From assembly GCF_000334215.1 (NCBI RefSeq), contig NZ_AMQY01000001.1, forward strand, positions 51,713 to 115,712: a DNA stretch of 64,000 nt. The letters are read 5' to 3'. The DNA is from Vreelandella jeotgali Hwa. GTDB lineage: Bacteria; Pseudomonadota; Gammaproteobacteria; Pseudomonadales; Halomonadaceae. This document shows positions 1 through 7,068 of this stretch, piece by piece; the stretch's first letter is position 1, and each line of letters starts with the position of its first letter. The notes under the pieces were generated by a model. It was not told where the DNA came from, did not search any database, and was given only the letters and a program-made list of their open reading frames with translations. The position numbers and the translations under genes are program-made.

Positions 1-507
1 GGACAGCAGCTGGCGGTCGAGGTGTTGGAGCATGTGCGTGAGCGGATGCGTGAGTTCCAGGAGAGCACCGGTCACCTCTACAACCTGGAGGCAACCCCGG
101 CCGAGGGGACCACCTACCGTTTCGCCAAGGAGGACGCCAAGCGCTTTCCCGGTATTCTGCAGGCCGGGACGGCCCAGGCGCCTTACTACACCAACTCCAG
201 CCAGCTGCCGGTAGGCCATACCGACGATCCCTTCGAGGCGCTGATCCACCAGGATCCGCTGCAGACGCGCTATACCGGCGGCACCGTGCTGCATCTCTAC
301 ATGCGCGAGCGGCTCTCTTCGGCCAGCGCCTGCAGGAAGCTGGTCCACACCGCTCTATCGAGCTTTCACCTCCCCTATCTCACCGTGACGCCGACCTTCT
401 CGATCTGTCCGGTGCACGGCTATCTGGCCGGCGAACACGAGTTCTGCCCGAAGTGCGACGACGCCCTTCTGGCACAGCGCGCCTCCCAGGCCGATACCCC
501 GGCCTGA
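1..507 (+). CDS. nrdD: Anaerobic ribonucleoside-triphosphate reductase NrdD, 3' part (glycyl-radical tail missing)
   Basis: The visible 168 residues are the C-terminal part of class III ribonucleotide reductase, which makes deoxyribonucleotides without oxygen. The gene starts before the window. Family landmarks seen are the YTGGTVLH segment and the zinc-site pattern CPVH...CPKC near the end. The reading frame stops about 20 residues after the zinc site. The glycyl-radical segment that normally follows is absent from this frame and appears instead as a separate small gene 48 bases downstream. With nrdG it forms an anaerobic dNTP synthesis operon. Identity is firm from the zinc site and neighbours; the separate tail is the unusual point. 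Confidence 0.9.
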   Translation, partial: GQQLAVEVLEHVRERMREFQESTGHLYNLEATPAEGTTYRFAKEDAKRFPGILQAGTAQAPYYTNSSQLPVGHTDDPFEALIHQDPLQTRYTGGTVLHLYMRERLSSASACRKLVHTALSSFHLPYLTVTPTFSICPVHGYLAGEHEFCPKCDDALLAQRASQADTPA

Positions 508-555
508 GGCATTGCCGACCCGTGAACGGGTCATCATCGTAAAGAGGAGCTTTTC

Positions 556-717
556 ATGAACCACTCCACCGAAACCCTGCCCACCGAACAGCGTCAGCGC
601 TGCGAAATCTGGACTCGGGTGATGGGCTATCACCGCCCGGTCAGCCAGTTCAACCACGGCAAGCAGTCCGAACACTACGAGCGCTGCCACTTCCGGGAGC
701 ACGCCACCACCCGTTAA
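556..717 (+). CDS. Stand-alone glycyl-radical domain of class III ribonucleotide reductase
   Basis: This 53-residue protein carries the motif TRVMGYHRPV, with the probable radical glycine at residue 24, followed by FNHGKQSEHYERCHF. In canonical NrdD this is the extreme C-terminal finger that NrdG activates. It has its own strong ribosome binding site (AGAGGAG at 544-550) and start codon, and a 6-bp hairpin (517-532) precedes it. That makes a deliberate split more likely than a sequencing frameshift. By analogy with GrcA/YfiD, a free glycyl-radical subunit of pyruvate formate-lyase, it should dock into the NrdD body. The product is inferred from the motif and position; it is too short for most gene callers. 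Confidence 0.82.
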   Translation: MNHSTETLPTEQRQRCEIWTRVMGYHRPVSQFNHGKQSEHYERCHFREHATTR

Positions 718-730
718 ACCCACCACCACG

Positions 731-752
731 CCGGACGCCTGCGGGCGTCCGG
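731..752 (+). other. Intergenic hairpin between the glycyl-radical gene and nrdG
   Basis: CCGGACGCC and GGCGTCCGG form a perfect 9-bp stem around a TGCG loop, 13 bases after the small gene's stop and 15 bases before nrdG. No T-run follows, so it is more likely an RNA-stability or attenuation element than a full terminator. Confidence 0.55.
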
Positions 753-767
753 TCGGAATTTGCCGCT

Positions 768-1502
768 ATGTCCCCCATTGAATCCCGTCGGCCGCAGTTG
801 CCTGTGGCCGGCCTGACACCCATGACCACCCTGGACTATCCCGACCACCTCGCCTGCGTGGTCTTCCTGCAGGGCTGCCCCTTGCGCTGCGGCTACTGTC
901 ATAACCCGCAGATGCTCGAACCGAGAAAGGCCAAGCCCGATGAGTGGGCGGAGATCGAGGCCTTCCTTGACAGGCGCCGTGGCTTGCTGGAAGGCGTCGT
1001 GTTCAGCGGCGGCGAGCCTATGCTGCATGCTGATTTGCCGCTGGCCGCCGCGCGGGTTCGCGCCCTGGGCTTCAGGGTCGGGTTGCACACTGCCGGCGTT
1101 TATCCCCGGCGCCTGAAGGCGCTGCTGCCCTGGCTCGACTGGGTGGGGCTGGACGTGAAGGGTAGCGCCGAAAACTTCGACGTCATTGTCGGCCGACGCG
1201 GTATGGCTGCTGCCCATCGGGAGAGTCTGGCCCAGCTACTGGCCAGCGATGTCGCCTTCGAGTGCCGCACGACCGTCCACTGGCGCGACTGGACCCTGGC
1301 ATCGCTACGCGATTTGGCCCTATCGCTGTCGGCGCAGGGAGTGACGCATTATGCTATCCAGATGGCACGCCCTCAGCAGTGTCTGGAAGAAGCCTACACT
1401 CAACCGGTGACAACGGCCCCGACGACTGCCGAGCTGCACGATCTCGTGCATCGCCTGCAGCCTGCCTTTCAACACCTGGAGCTGCGCGAAAGAGTGGTTT
1501 AG
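768..1502 (+). CDS. nrdG: Anaerobic ribonucleotide reductase activating protein NrdG (radical SAM)
   Basis: This 244-residue radical-SAM enzyme would abstract a hydrogen from the NrdD glycine to create the glycyl radical. The CxxxCxxC iron-sulfur motif is clear in GCPLRCGYCHNPQ (about residues 36-48), and a GGEP motif follows near residue 82. It is longer than the E. coli type (about 154 residues) and resembles the long NrdG/PflA-like form. It lies directly after the split nrdD genes, so it probably acts on the separate glycyl-radical peptide. The ATG at 768 has only a weak ribosome site; the ATG at 822 is an alternative start. Its last 100 codons are duplicated at 2837-3130. Confidence 0.9.
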   Translation: MSPIESRRPQLPVAGLTPMTTLDYPDHLACVVFLQGCPLRCGYCHNPQMLEPRKAKPDEWAEIEAFLDRRRGLLEGVVFSGGEPMLHADLPLAAARVRALGFRVGLHTAGVYPRRLKALLPWLDWVGLDVKGSAENFDVIVGRRGMAAAHRESLAQLLASDVAFECRTTVHWRDWTLASLRDLALSLSAQGVTHYAIQMARPQQCLEEAYTQPVTTAPTTAELHDLVHRLQPAFQHLELRERVV

Positions 1503-1641
1503 TTCGGTTGCGGAGCCTCTTTCGACGCCTGCTCGCCGTTACTGTCATTTTCAGCAAGTGGCTGATCGTCTCCACCACGGATCGCTGGGACAGCAGCGCC
1601 GAGAAAATGCTGGAAAACCAGGCTCTGATCCTGGTCGTCCC

Positions 1642-2154
1642 TCATGTCAGGATTTTTTTGAGCTTCTGCAAGGCCCTGTTCCGCTGCGCCCGGAAGAACC
1701 ACTTGATGGCTTGAGTGTAGTTCTGGGGAACGCCCCTGCCTTCGCCATATAACAAGCCGAGACCGAATTGCGCCTCGATAATGCCCTGTTCCGCGGCCTG
1801 GCGAGTCCATTCAGCGGCTTGAGTATCGTCCTGGGGAACACCCTCGCCTTTGAGGTACATGACGCCCAGATTGTGCTGCGCGGAGGCAAGGCCCTGTTCC
1901 GCGGCTTGGCGGAACCACTCAGCAGCTTTAGTGGTGTTCCGAGGAAAAACGCCCCTGCCGTTGAGGTACATGGCGCCAAAATTGTTCTGCGCTTGGGCAT
2001 CGCCTTGTTCAGCGCGGTGTTTAGTATCGCTCTGACTGAGGTCGTCGAACCCGTTAACGCCAGTAAGCGAACGGGCGTAGATCACCAATACCACCCCTGC
2101 GATCACGGGGCTGACACACAGCAGGGCCCGTAACACGGTATCCAGCTCCATCAT
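1642..2154 (-). CDS. Sel1-repeat protein with N-terminal membrane anchor, probably frameshifted near its end
   Basis: The 170-residue product starts with a hydrophobic segment (residues 8-27) followed by Sel1-type repeats of about 36 residues, recognisable by repeated AEWFRQAAEQG and GVMYLKGEGV patterns. Such proteins usually act as scaffolds in membrane-linked signalling; no partner is visible here. An AAGGAGG site sits just before the ATG pair. Around position 1690 the fourth repeat breaks: the -1 frame continues with GAAEQGLAEAQ and runs on to a stop at 1499, so the ancestral gene was probably 1499-2154. It is convergent with nrdG and that longer version would overlap it by a few bases. 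Confidence 0.72.
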   Translation of the reverse strand: MMELDTVLRALLCVSPVIAGVVLVIYARSLTGVNGFDDLSQSDTKHRAEQGDAQAQNNFGAMYLNGRGVFPRNTTKAAEWFRQAAEQGLASAQHNLGVMYLKGEGVPQDDTQAAEWTRQAAEQGIIEAQFGLGLLYGEGRGVPQNYTQAIKWFFRAQRNRALQKLKKILT

Positions 2155-2361
2155 GCCTCCTTGCCCGCCTGGTGGAGTCTTCCCAGGAGAGCCATTTCCC
2201 CGGTGCTTTGTTTTCCTTGGCCGCTGCGTGTCAGGGGTCTGGGCGGCGTCGTTCGCTCTGGCAGTGTCTCCGTACGCTATTTACACCCCTTAGTCTGCTA
2301 AACCGTGGCGCAGGCGCACGGCAATGTGGAGTGGCCTTATGTGTCAACCTGAGTTCAGGGT

Positions 2362-2595
2362 TTAACACCCTCCTCCATTGCCACCACCTGCGCCACCACC
2401 ACAACCACCTGCACCGCCGGCACCTGCGCTGCCGACACCCACACCTACGCCGCCAGCACCTGTGGTAACAGCACCCGTGCCTCCGCCATTTTTACTGCCA
2501 CCACCTTTACTACTTTTATTGGGGAGGTGGTTTAGGTCGTAAAGGAAACAAGAAAAAACAATCAATAAGAATATTACTAATAAAATAATTTTCAT
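2362..2595 (-). CDS. Small glycine-rich exported or membrane-anchored protein
   Basis: The 77-residue product begins with a strongly hydrophobic stretch (residues 2-18) and continues as a low-complexity tail that is mostly glycine with alanine and valine, ending in GGGC. A GAGGTGGG ribosome site lies 5 bases before the ATG, which supports a real gene. The FSC at residues 14-16 resembles a weak lipobox. The DNA around its 5' end is AT-rich compared with its neighbours. I do not recognise a family. A structural or surface role is a guess from composition only. Confidence 0.45.
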   Translation of the reverse strand: MKIILLVIFLLIVFSCFLYDLNHLPNKSSKGGGSKNGGGTGAVTTGAGGVGVGVGSAGAGGAGGCGGGAGGGNGGGC

Positions 2596-2836
2596 GAACC
2601 CACCTCATCTCTATCTTATCTCTAAATTTATTCTCCTTGTCTGTCAGCGTAGTGATCACCTAGCCGGATTTGTAGTGATTCAATGAAATGTGTCATGCGT
2701 CATTTTCATGGCCAGTATTTTATGGTGCTGTTTCCGAGGGTAATGCCTCGGGATGACTTGGGGGGACAGTCTCCCTGCACGCCCGGCAAGGGGAAGTGCT
2801 AGCTGTGTAAACCCACCAGGTTGTTCACCGAGATCC

Positions 2837-3175
2837 GGTATGGCTGACGCCCACCGGGAGAGCCTGGCCCAGCTGCTGGCCAGCGATATAGCGTTCGAGT
2901 GCCGCACGACCGTCCAATGGCACGACTGGACCCTGGCATCGCTACGCGACTTGGCCCTGTCGCTGTCGGCGCTGAGTGTGGCGCACTATGCCATCCAGGT
3001 GGCACGTCCTCAGCAGTGCCTGGACGAAGTCTATACCCAAGCGGTGAGGACGGCTCCGACCGCTGCCGAGCTGAACGATGTCGTGGATTGCCTGAGGCCG
3101 GCCTTCCAGCGCCTGGAGCTGCGAGAAGTGAGTGGCGCACCTCTCCGGCTTCCAGGCATCCTCAGTAAATACTGA
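2837..3175 (+). pseudogene. Duplicated 3' fragment of nrdG
   Basis: This stretch repeats the last 100 codons of nrdG (1201-1500) at high identity, beginning at the same GGTATGGCTG and running through AHRESLAQLLASD, FECRTTV, WTLASLRDLAL and ARPQQCL. It lacks the radical-SAM half, so it cannot be a working activase. The frame is open and ends in an unrelated tail (SGAPLRLPGILSKY). The copy lies in the same direction as nrdG, on the far side of the Sel1 and glycine-rich genes. This fits a partial duplication, or a leftover from replacement of the segment in between. Confidence 0.85.
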
Positions 3176-3390
3176 GTTCTACTCCTAGTAAAGCAAATAT
3201 TATCAAAGAGTTGCAGAGTACAAACATTGCTCGCATCAGAGATGGTTCATGGGTGCTTGATTTTTTAGTAACCTCTGGACCGATGGCCGGCAGCCCCCGC
3301 GTTGGCCTAATCACAAAGACAAAAAAGGCCTGTTGATTGCTGACCTTGTCCAGCAGATTGCGAATAAGCCGCGATCTCCGACACGCCGCC

Positions 3391-3408
3391 TTGTCACACT
3401 ATTGTCAC
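3391..3408 (+). promoter_or_regulatory. Pho box upstream of phoB
   Basis: Two exact TTGTCAC heptamers are separated by ACTA, which is the 7-4-7 layout of the PhoB binding site. A further CTGTCAT lies at 3418-3424. The site is 62 bases before the phoB start, so it fits autoregulation of phoBR under phosphate limitation. Confidence 0.88.
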
Positions 3409-3469
3409 AAGAAGATGCTGTCATCGTCACCGATCCGTCATTATCAGTATCCTTGACCTGGAGCCCAGG

Positions 3470-4159
3470 ATGACCGCAAAGACCGTACTGATTGTCGATG
3501 ATGAAGCACCGATCCGTGAAATGATCGCTTTGTCGCTGGAGATGGCCGACTACCGCGTACTGGAAGCGGGCAGCGCCCAGGCGGCTCACTCGTTGATCGT
3601 CGATCATCAACCCGATCTGGTACTGCTCGACTGGATGATGCCTGACACCAGCGGCCTCGAACTGGCGCGCCGCCTCAAGCGTGATCCGGTGACTGCCGAG
3701 CTGCCGATCATCATGCTGACCGCAAAAGGCGAGGAGGACAATAAGGTTCAAGGGCTGGAAGCCGGCGCAGACGACTATATCGCCAAACCCTTTTCGCCTC
3801 GTGAGCTGATGGCTCGCCTGAAAGCGGTATTGCGACGTACGACACCCTATGGCATCGATGAGGTGGTGGAGGTGAACGGCCTGCTGCTCGACCCCGTCAG
3901 CCATCGCGTCAGCAGCAATGGCAAGACGCTGGAGCTTGGCCCTACCGAATATCGCCTGCTGCAATTCTTCATGACGCATCAGGAGCGTGTCTACACCCGA
4001 GATCAGCTGATTGACCAGGTGTGGGGTGGCAACGTCTATATCGATGAGCGCACCGTGGACGTGCACATTCGCCGGCTGCGCAAGGCGCTTGGCGAATCCC
4101 ATCAACAGCTAATCCAGACCGTCCGTGGCGCGGGCTATCGTTTCTCCACCAAATACTGA
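3470..4159 (+). CDS. phoB: Phosphate regulon response regulator PhoB
   Basis: This 229-residue OmpR-family regulator activates the Pho regulon. The receiver domain (about 1-120) shows the acidic pair D10/D11, the phosphorylation site D54 (LLDWMMP), T84 and K106 (KPFSP). The winged-helix DNA-binding domain follows (about 135-228), with TEYRLLQFF, ERTVDVHIRRLRKAL and VRGAGYRFS. The length matches E. coli PhoB. GGAGCCCAGG precedes the ATG. It is followed by phoR after 13 bases, and several of its presumed targets (phn, phoX, pst) lie within the next 21 kb. Confidence 0.96.
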   Translation: MTAKTVLIVDDEAPIREMIALSLEMADYRVLEAGSAQAAHSLIVDHQPDLVLLDWMMPDTSGLELARRLKRDPVTAELPIIMLTAKGEEDNKVQGLEAGADDYIAKPFSPRELMARLKAVLRRTTPYGIDEVVEVNGLLLDPVSHRVSSNGKTLELGPTEYRLLQFFMTHQERVYTRDQLIDQVWGGNVYIDERTVDVHIRRLRKALGESHQQLIQTVRGAGYRFSTKY

Positions 4160-4172
4160 GCCAGGCACTGAT

Positions 4173-5474
4173 ATGACGCGACTTTGGCAGAGAGAGTTGT
4201 GGCGCCTGGGTATGCTGTGCGGTCTTGGCGTGCTGCTTGGTTGGCTATTTTCTGCCGTGGGCGCCGGCCTTGCTGCTGCCTTGGGCGTGTATCTTTTTTA
4301 CCAGCTGCGCCAGCTCCACGCGCTGCACCAACAACTATCCCGGCTCTCCTCCAACCAACCCCTCGTAAGTGGTGGCGTATGGGATGACTTGTTCGATCGC
4401 CTCTATCGCTATCAGAAGGCTCAACAGACCATCCAACGGCGGCTGCGCGATACCCTGTCGCGTATCAAGGATTCTTCAGAGGCCATGCGCGACAGCGTGG
4501 TCATGCTCGATCGCCACGGTTACATAGAATGGCGGAATAGTGCCGCTGAACGCATGCTGGGTCTCAAACCTGCTAAAGGTCGGCATCAACACATAACCCA
4601 CCTGCTGCGCGCTCCGCACTTCGTTGACTACTTCCATGCGCTGGACTATCGCGAGCCCTTAACCCTGATCTCACCTATCGATGAGCAATTGGTTCTTCAG
4701 TGCCAAATCACCCTTAACGGTAACGGTGAACGCCTGCTGATGGCGCGCGATATCACGCGCTTGCATCGACTAGAGCAAATACGACGCGATTTCGTGGCCA
4801 ACGTCTCCCACGAGCTTCGCACGCCGCTGACCGTGCTGACCGGGTATCTGGAAATCTATCAGGATATAGCCGAGGTTCTACCGTCAAGGCTTGAGTGCAG
4901 CTTGCCGCAGATGCAAAAGCAGACTGCTCGCATGCAAAACCTGGTCGATGACCTGCTGCTGCTTTCGCGGCTCGAAAGCAATGATCGAAGCGGCGAAGAT
5001 GCCCGCCGCCTCAACCTTGCCAGCATGCTGGAGACCATACGCCGTGACGCTGAGGCATTATCTGACAGCGGGCAGCGTATCACCCTGGAGATACATAGCA
5101 CCCTTGACCTGATGGGCTGCGAACAAGAACTGCAGAGCGCAATATCCAACCTGGCGTTCAATGCCGTACGCTATTCAGGATCGGGCAGCCAGATCGTCTT
5201 GCGCTGGCGGGCGCTTGGCGACGGCGCTTGCGTAGAAGTGCAGGATGATGGCGAAGGAATCGCGGCGATCCATATACCACGCCTTACCGAGCGTTTTTAT
5301 CGCGTTGATAAAGGCCGCAGCACCGCTACCGGCGGCACGGGGCTCGGGCTTGCCATCGTCAAGCACGTGCTGCTGCGTCACGAAGCGCGACTGGAGATCG
5401 ATTCCCAGCTGGGCCAGGGGGCGACCTTTCGCTGTGTGTTTCCCCACCAGCTGGTAGTGGCATCGTCTTCCTGA
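4173..5474 (+). CDS. phoR: Phosphate regulon sensor histidine kinase PhoR
   Basis: This 433-residue inner-membrane kinase phosphorylates PhoB when phosphate is scarce. Two N-terminal membrane helices (about residues 9-45) are followed by a PAS region (about 100-190), the H-box VSHELRTPL with the phospho-accepting H213, and the ATPase domain (N box, DDGEGI, GGTGLGLAI). The start at 4173 is chosen because it gives the usual PhoR N-terminus (MTRLWQREL then the helices). An in-frame codon at 4125 would add residues overlapping phoB. It lacks a periplasmic sensor domain, as usual for PhoR, which takes its signal from Pst and PhoU. Confidence 0.94.
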   Translation: MTRLWQRELWRLGMLCGLGVLLGWLFSAVGAGLAAALGVYLFYQLRQLHALHQQLSRLSSNQPLVSGGVWDDLFDRLYRYQKAQQTIQRRLRDTLSRIKDSSEAMRDSVVMLDRHGYIEWRNSAAERMLGLKPAKGRHQHITHLLRAPHFVDYFHALDYREPLTLISPIDEQLVLQCQITLNGNGERLLMARDITRLHRLEQIRRDFVANVSHELRTPLTVLTGYLEIYQDIAEVLPSRLECSLPQMQKQTARMQNLVDDLLLLSRLESNDRSGEDARRLNLASMLETIRRDAEALSDSGQRITLEIHSTLDLMGCEQELQSAISNLAFNAVRYSGSGSQIVLRWRALGDGACVEVQDDGEGIAAIHIPRLTERFYRVDKGRSTATGGTGLGLAIVKHVLLRHEARLEIDSQLGQGATFRCVFPHQLVVASSS

Positions 5475-5500
5475 TGCTTCACCACGTGACGGCAATCCCC

Positions 5501-5594
5501 TTAGTCATAACGGCCGGTAATATAGTCCTCAGCCTCTTGGTATACGGTGCGAGAACATCGTCTTGGTATCGTTGTTCACCCAGGTGGGAAAGGC
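5501..5594 (-). pseudogene. Remnant of the 3' end of pstB
   Basis: Read on the minus strand, this segment matches the last about 30 codons of the intact pstB at 20327-20430, including the shared stretch CGGCCGGTAATATAGTCCTC and GAGAACATCGTCTTGGTATCGTT. It encodes the same ending (EDYITGRY) with small indels, and no more of pstB is present. It lies 26 bases after the phoR stop, convergent to it. Confidence 0.82.
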
Positions 5595-5646
5595 CGTCTG
5601 ACCAACGTTTTTGCCCCACCCTTGAGATGGCAGCACTGTTACCACC

Positions 5647-5686
5647 CGCCTCCATCCCGACTCAGCCAGGAGTTGGGATGGAGGCG
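5647..5686. repeat. Long imperfect inverted repeat (hairpin)
   Basis: CGCCTCCATCCC pairs perfectly with GGGATGGAGGCG, and the stem extends inward through ACTC/GAGT to a short loop. It sits between the pstB remnant and transposase-like debris. It could be a terminator for phoR (no T-run is seen) or an end of a lost mobile element. Confidence 0.5.
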
Positions 5687-5890
5687 TGAAGGACTAGGGA
5701 ATAAATCATAAGATCAAGGGGTTAGGCGATTACGGGCAGGGAGTATCGATCCGATCCATCAACCAACAGCCGGGGATTTCCCCGCAACACTGTACATAAG
5801 CACCTGCGCCAGGACGTGGCAGCCATCCAGATTGCCCAGACGCATCAAGAGCGCGTGAAGGCCCTCGATGCGCATCGCGCGCCATATCGC

Positions 5891-6880
5891 CTACCTGTCG
5901 GGTCCCGTGTGATTAACAACCCGCTTGGTAAATAACTCAGGTCGCTTGGCCTGCCACTCCTTCATCGCCGCAATCGGTGATTGATGATGCAGTGCCTTCT
6001 GCGAGATGTGGTGATTGTACAGCCAAGCGTAGCGTTTGAGCGTCTGCTCCAGATCCTCGCCTGAGGTATAGCGCCGGGTGGCCAGCACGTCGCTGATGCG
6101 GCCGTTGAACCGTTCTACCATACCGTTCGTCTGCGGCCTTCCCGGCTTGATCAGGCGATGGTCGATACCATGGGCCTGGCACTCCAGATCGAAGGGATGG
6201 CGGCCGCTGGGCCTGCGCTCACCTGCCCGCGTGAAGCGATCGGTGAACGACTTGCCGTTGTCAGTCAGCACCGTCTGGATCGTGAAGGGCGCCTTTTCCT
6301 CCACACACTTCATGAACGCCTTGGCATCCCTGGCGGACTGGCTGCGCCTGACTTCCAGATAGACCCAACGTGTGGCACGGTCGATGGCAACATATAGGTA
6401 GCGCTTTTGCTCCTCGTCGGGCATCTGGGGCAGGTGCTTGATATCGACATGCACATACCCAGGCTCGTAGTCCTTGAAGGGCTTGTGCCGAGGCTTGCCA
6501 TCATCTCCGGCATCCTGACGGGCCAGTTCCGCGAGTGTCGGCACCTCACGGCGCTTAAGCATGCGATGCAAGCCGGAGCGTGACAACCGAGGATTCAGAA
6601 ACTCACGTGCCACGACGAGCAAGTCATCCAGACCGAGGCGCAGGAACTCGCGAGCGGCGATCAGCACTTCCTCCTGCTCGGACGTGAGCGTAGCCAGCAG
6701 GTTATGGCGTGTATGGGACCGATCATGAACATCGTCGCGGTACCGCCAACGGCGTATCGTCGAATCACCAACACCGTACTGGCGCGCCAACTCGCTATCG
6801 CTGATGCTGGCGGGCGCTGCCTGGATGTCAGCACGGATCTTTGGTGTGGTGGTGGCCTGCTTATGCAGCTTGATGTCCAT
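5891..6880 (-). CDS. IS481-family transposase
   Basis: This 329-residue DDE transposase has an N-terminal helix-turn-helix (about 25-50, SDSELARQYGVGDSTIRRW) and an integrase core with catalytic residues in YVHVDIKHLPQ, VLTDNGKSF and GMVERFNGRI. The gene starts just inside the right inverted repeat. It has no stop codon of its own: the frame runs through the left inverted repeat (NHTGPD) and ends on a TAG supplied by the flanking target duplication. Related decayed copies in this window end the same way. Confidence 0.9.
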   Translation of the reverse strand: MDIKLHKQATTTPKIRADIQAAPASISDSELARQYGVGDSTIRRWRYRDDVHDRSHTRHNLLATLTSEQEEVLIAAREFLRLGLDDLLVVAREFLNPRLSRSGLHRMLKRREVPTLAELARQDAGDDGKPRHKPFKDYEPGYVHVDIKHLPQMPDEEQKRYLYVAIDRATRWVYLEVRRSQSARDAKAFMKCVEEKAPFTIQTVLTDNGKSFTDRFTRAGERRPSGRHPFDLECQAHGIDHRLIKPGRPQTNGMVERFNGRISDVLATRRYTSGEDLEQTLKRYAWLYNHHISQKALHHQSPIAAMKEWQAKRPELFTKRVVNHTGPDR

Positions 6881-6971
6881 GTCTCTGCTCCCGGATGAAC
6901 TGCTGTAGAAGCTCTCTTGCTATCAGCAGAGGGTAACTTCTATCACTCATTTGATCATCAGGGACCCTACA
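5896..6971 (-). mobile_element. IS481-family insertion sequence, complete (1076 bp)
   Basis: The ends are related inverted repeats (TGTCGGGTCCCGTGTGAT on the left, TGTAGGGTCCCTGATGATC on the right, read inward). Both are flanked by the 6-base direct repeat CCTACC (5890-5895 and 6972-6977), which is the expected target duplication. The single transposase gene is open over its full length, so the element may be active. It is inserted in already degenerate sequence between phoR and phnP. An 18-base piece identical to its left end recurs at 30665-30682. Confidence 0.88.
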
Positions 6972-7068
6972 CCTACCTGCTTGCGCACCTTACCGCGCCA
7001 GACCTCTACCGGCGCCGCCAGGTCGGCTTCCCCGGCGACAAGCGGCTGGAGCCGAGCAGACGATATTG

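Larger units (their letters stand above)
5475..5889. other. Intergenic scar: pstB 3' remnant, long hairpin, degenerate transposase fragment
   Basis: This 415-base stretch contains no intact gene. From left to right it holds a remnant of the 3' end of pstB (5501-5594), a 40-base hairpin (5647-5686), and from about 5750 a degenerate plus-strand reading resembling the helix-turn-helix of an IS21-type IstA (PRNTVHKHLRQDVAAIQ). The last part is interrupted by the IS481-family element at 5896, and unrecognised sequence resumes at 6972. Confidence 0.6.

Noticed and set aside
556..717. Split nrdD explained as a simple sequencing frameshift
   Set aside because: Joining the frames would need loss of about 50 bases including a strong ribosome site and a hairpin; a single-base error does not restore one protein.
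2172..2468. Histidine-rich frame (HHLRHHHNHLHRRHLRCRH) on the plus strand
   Set aside because: It is the complement of the glycine-codon run in the minus-strand mini-gene, and no ribosome site is seen. The minus-strand frame has a leader and a ribosome site.
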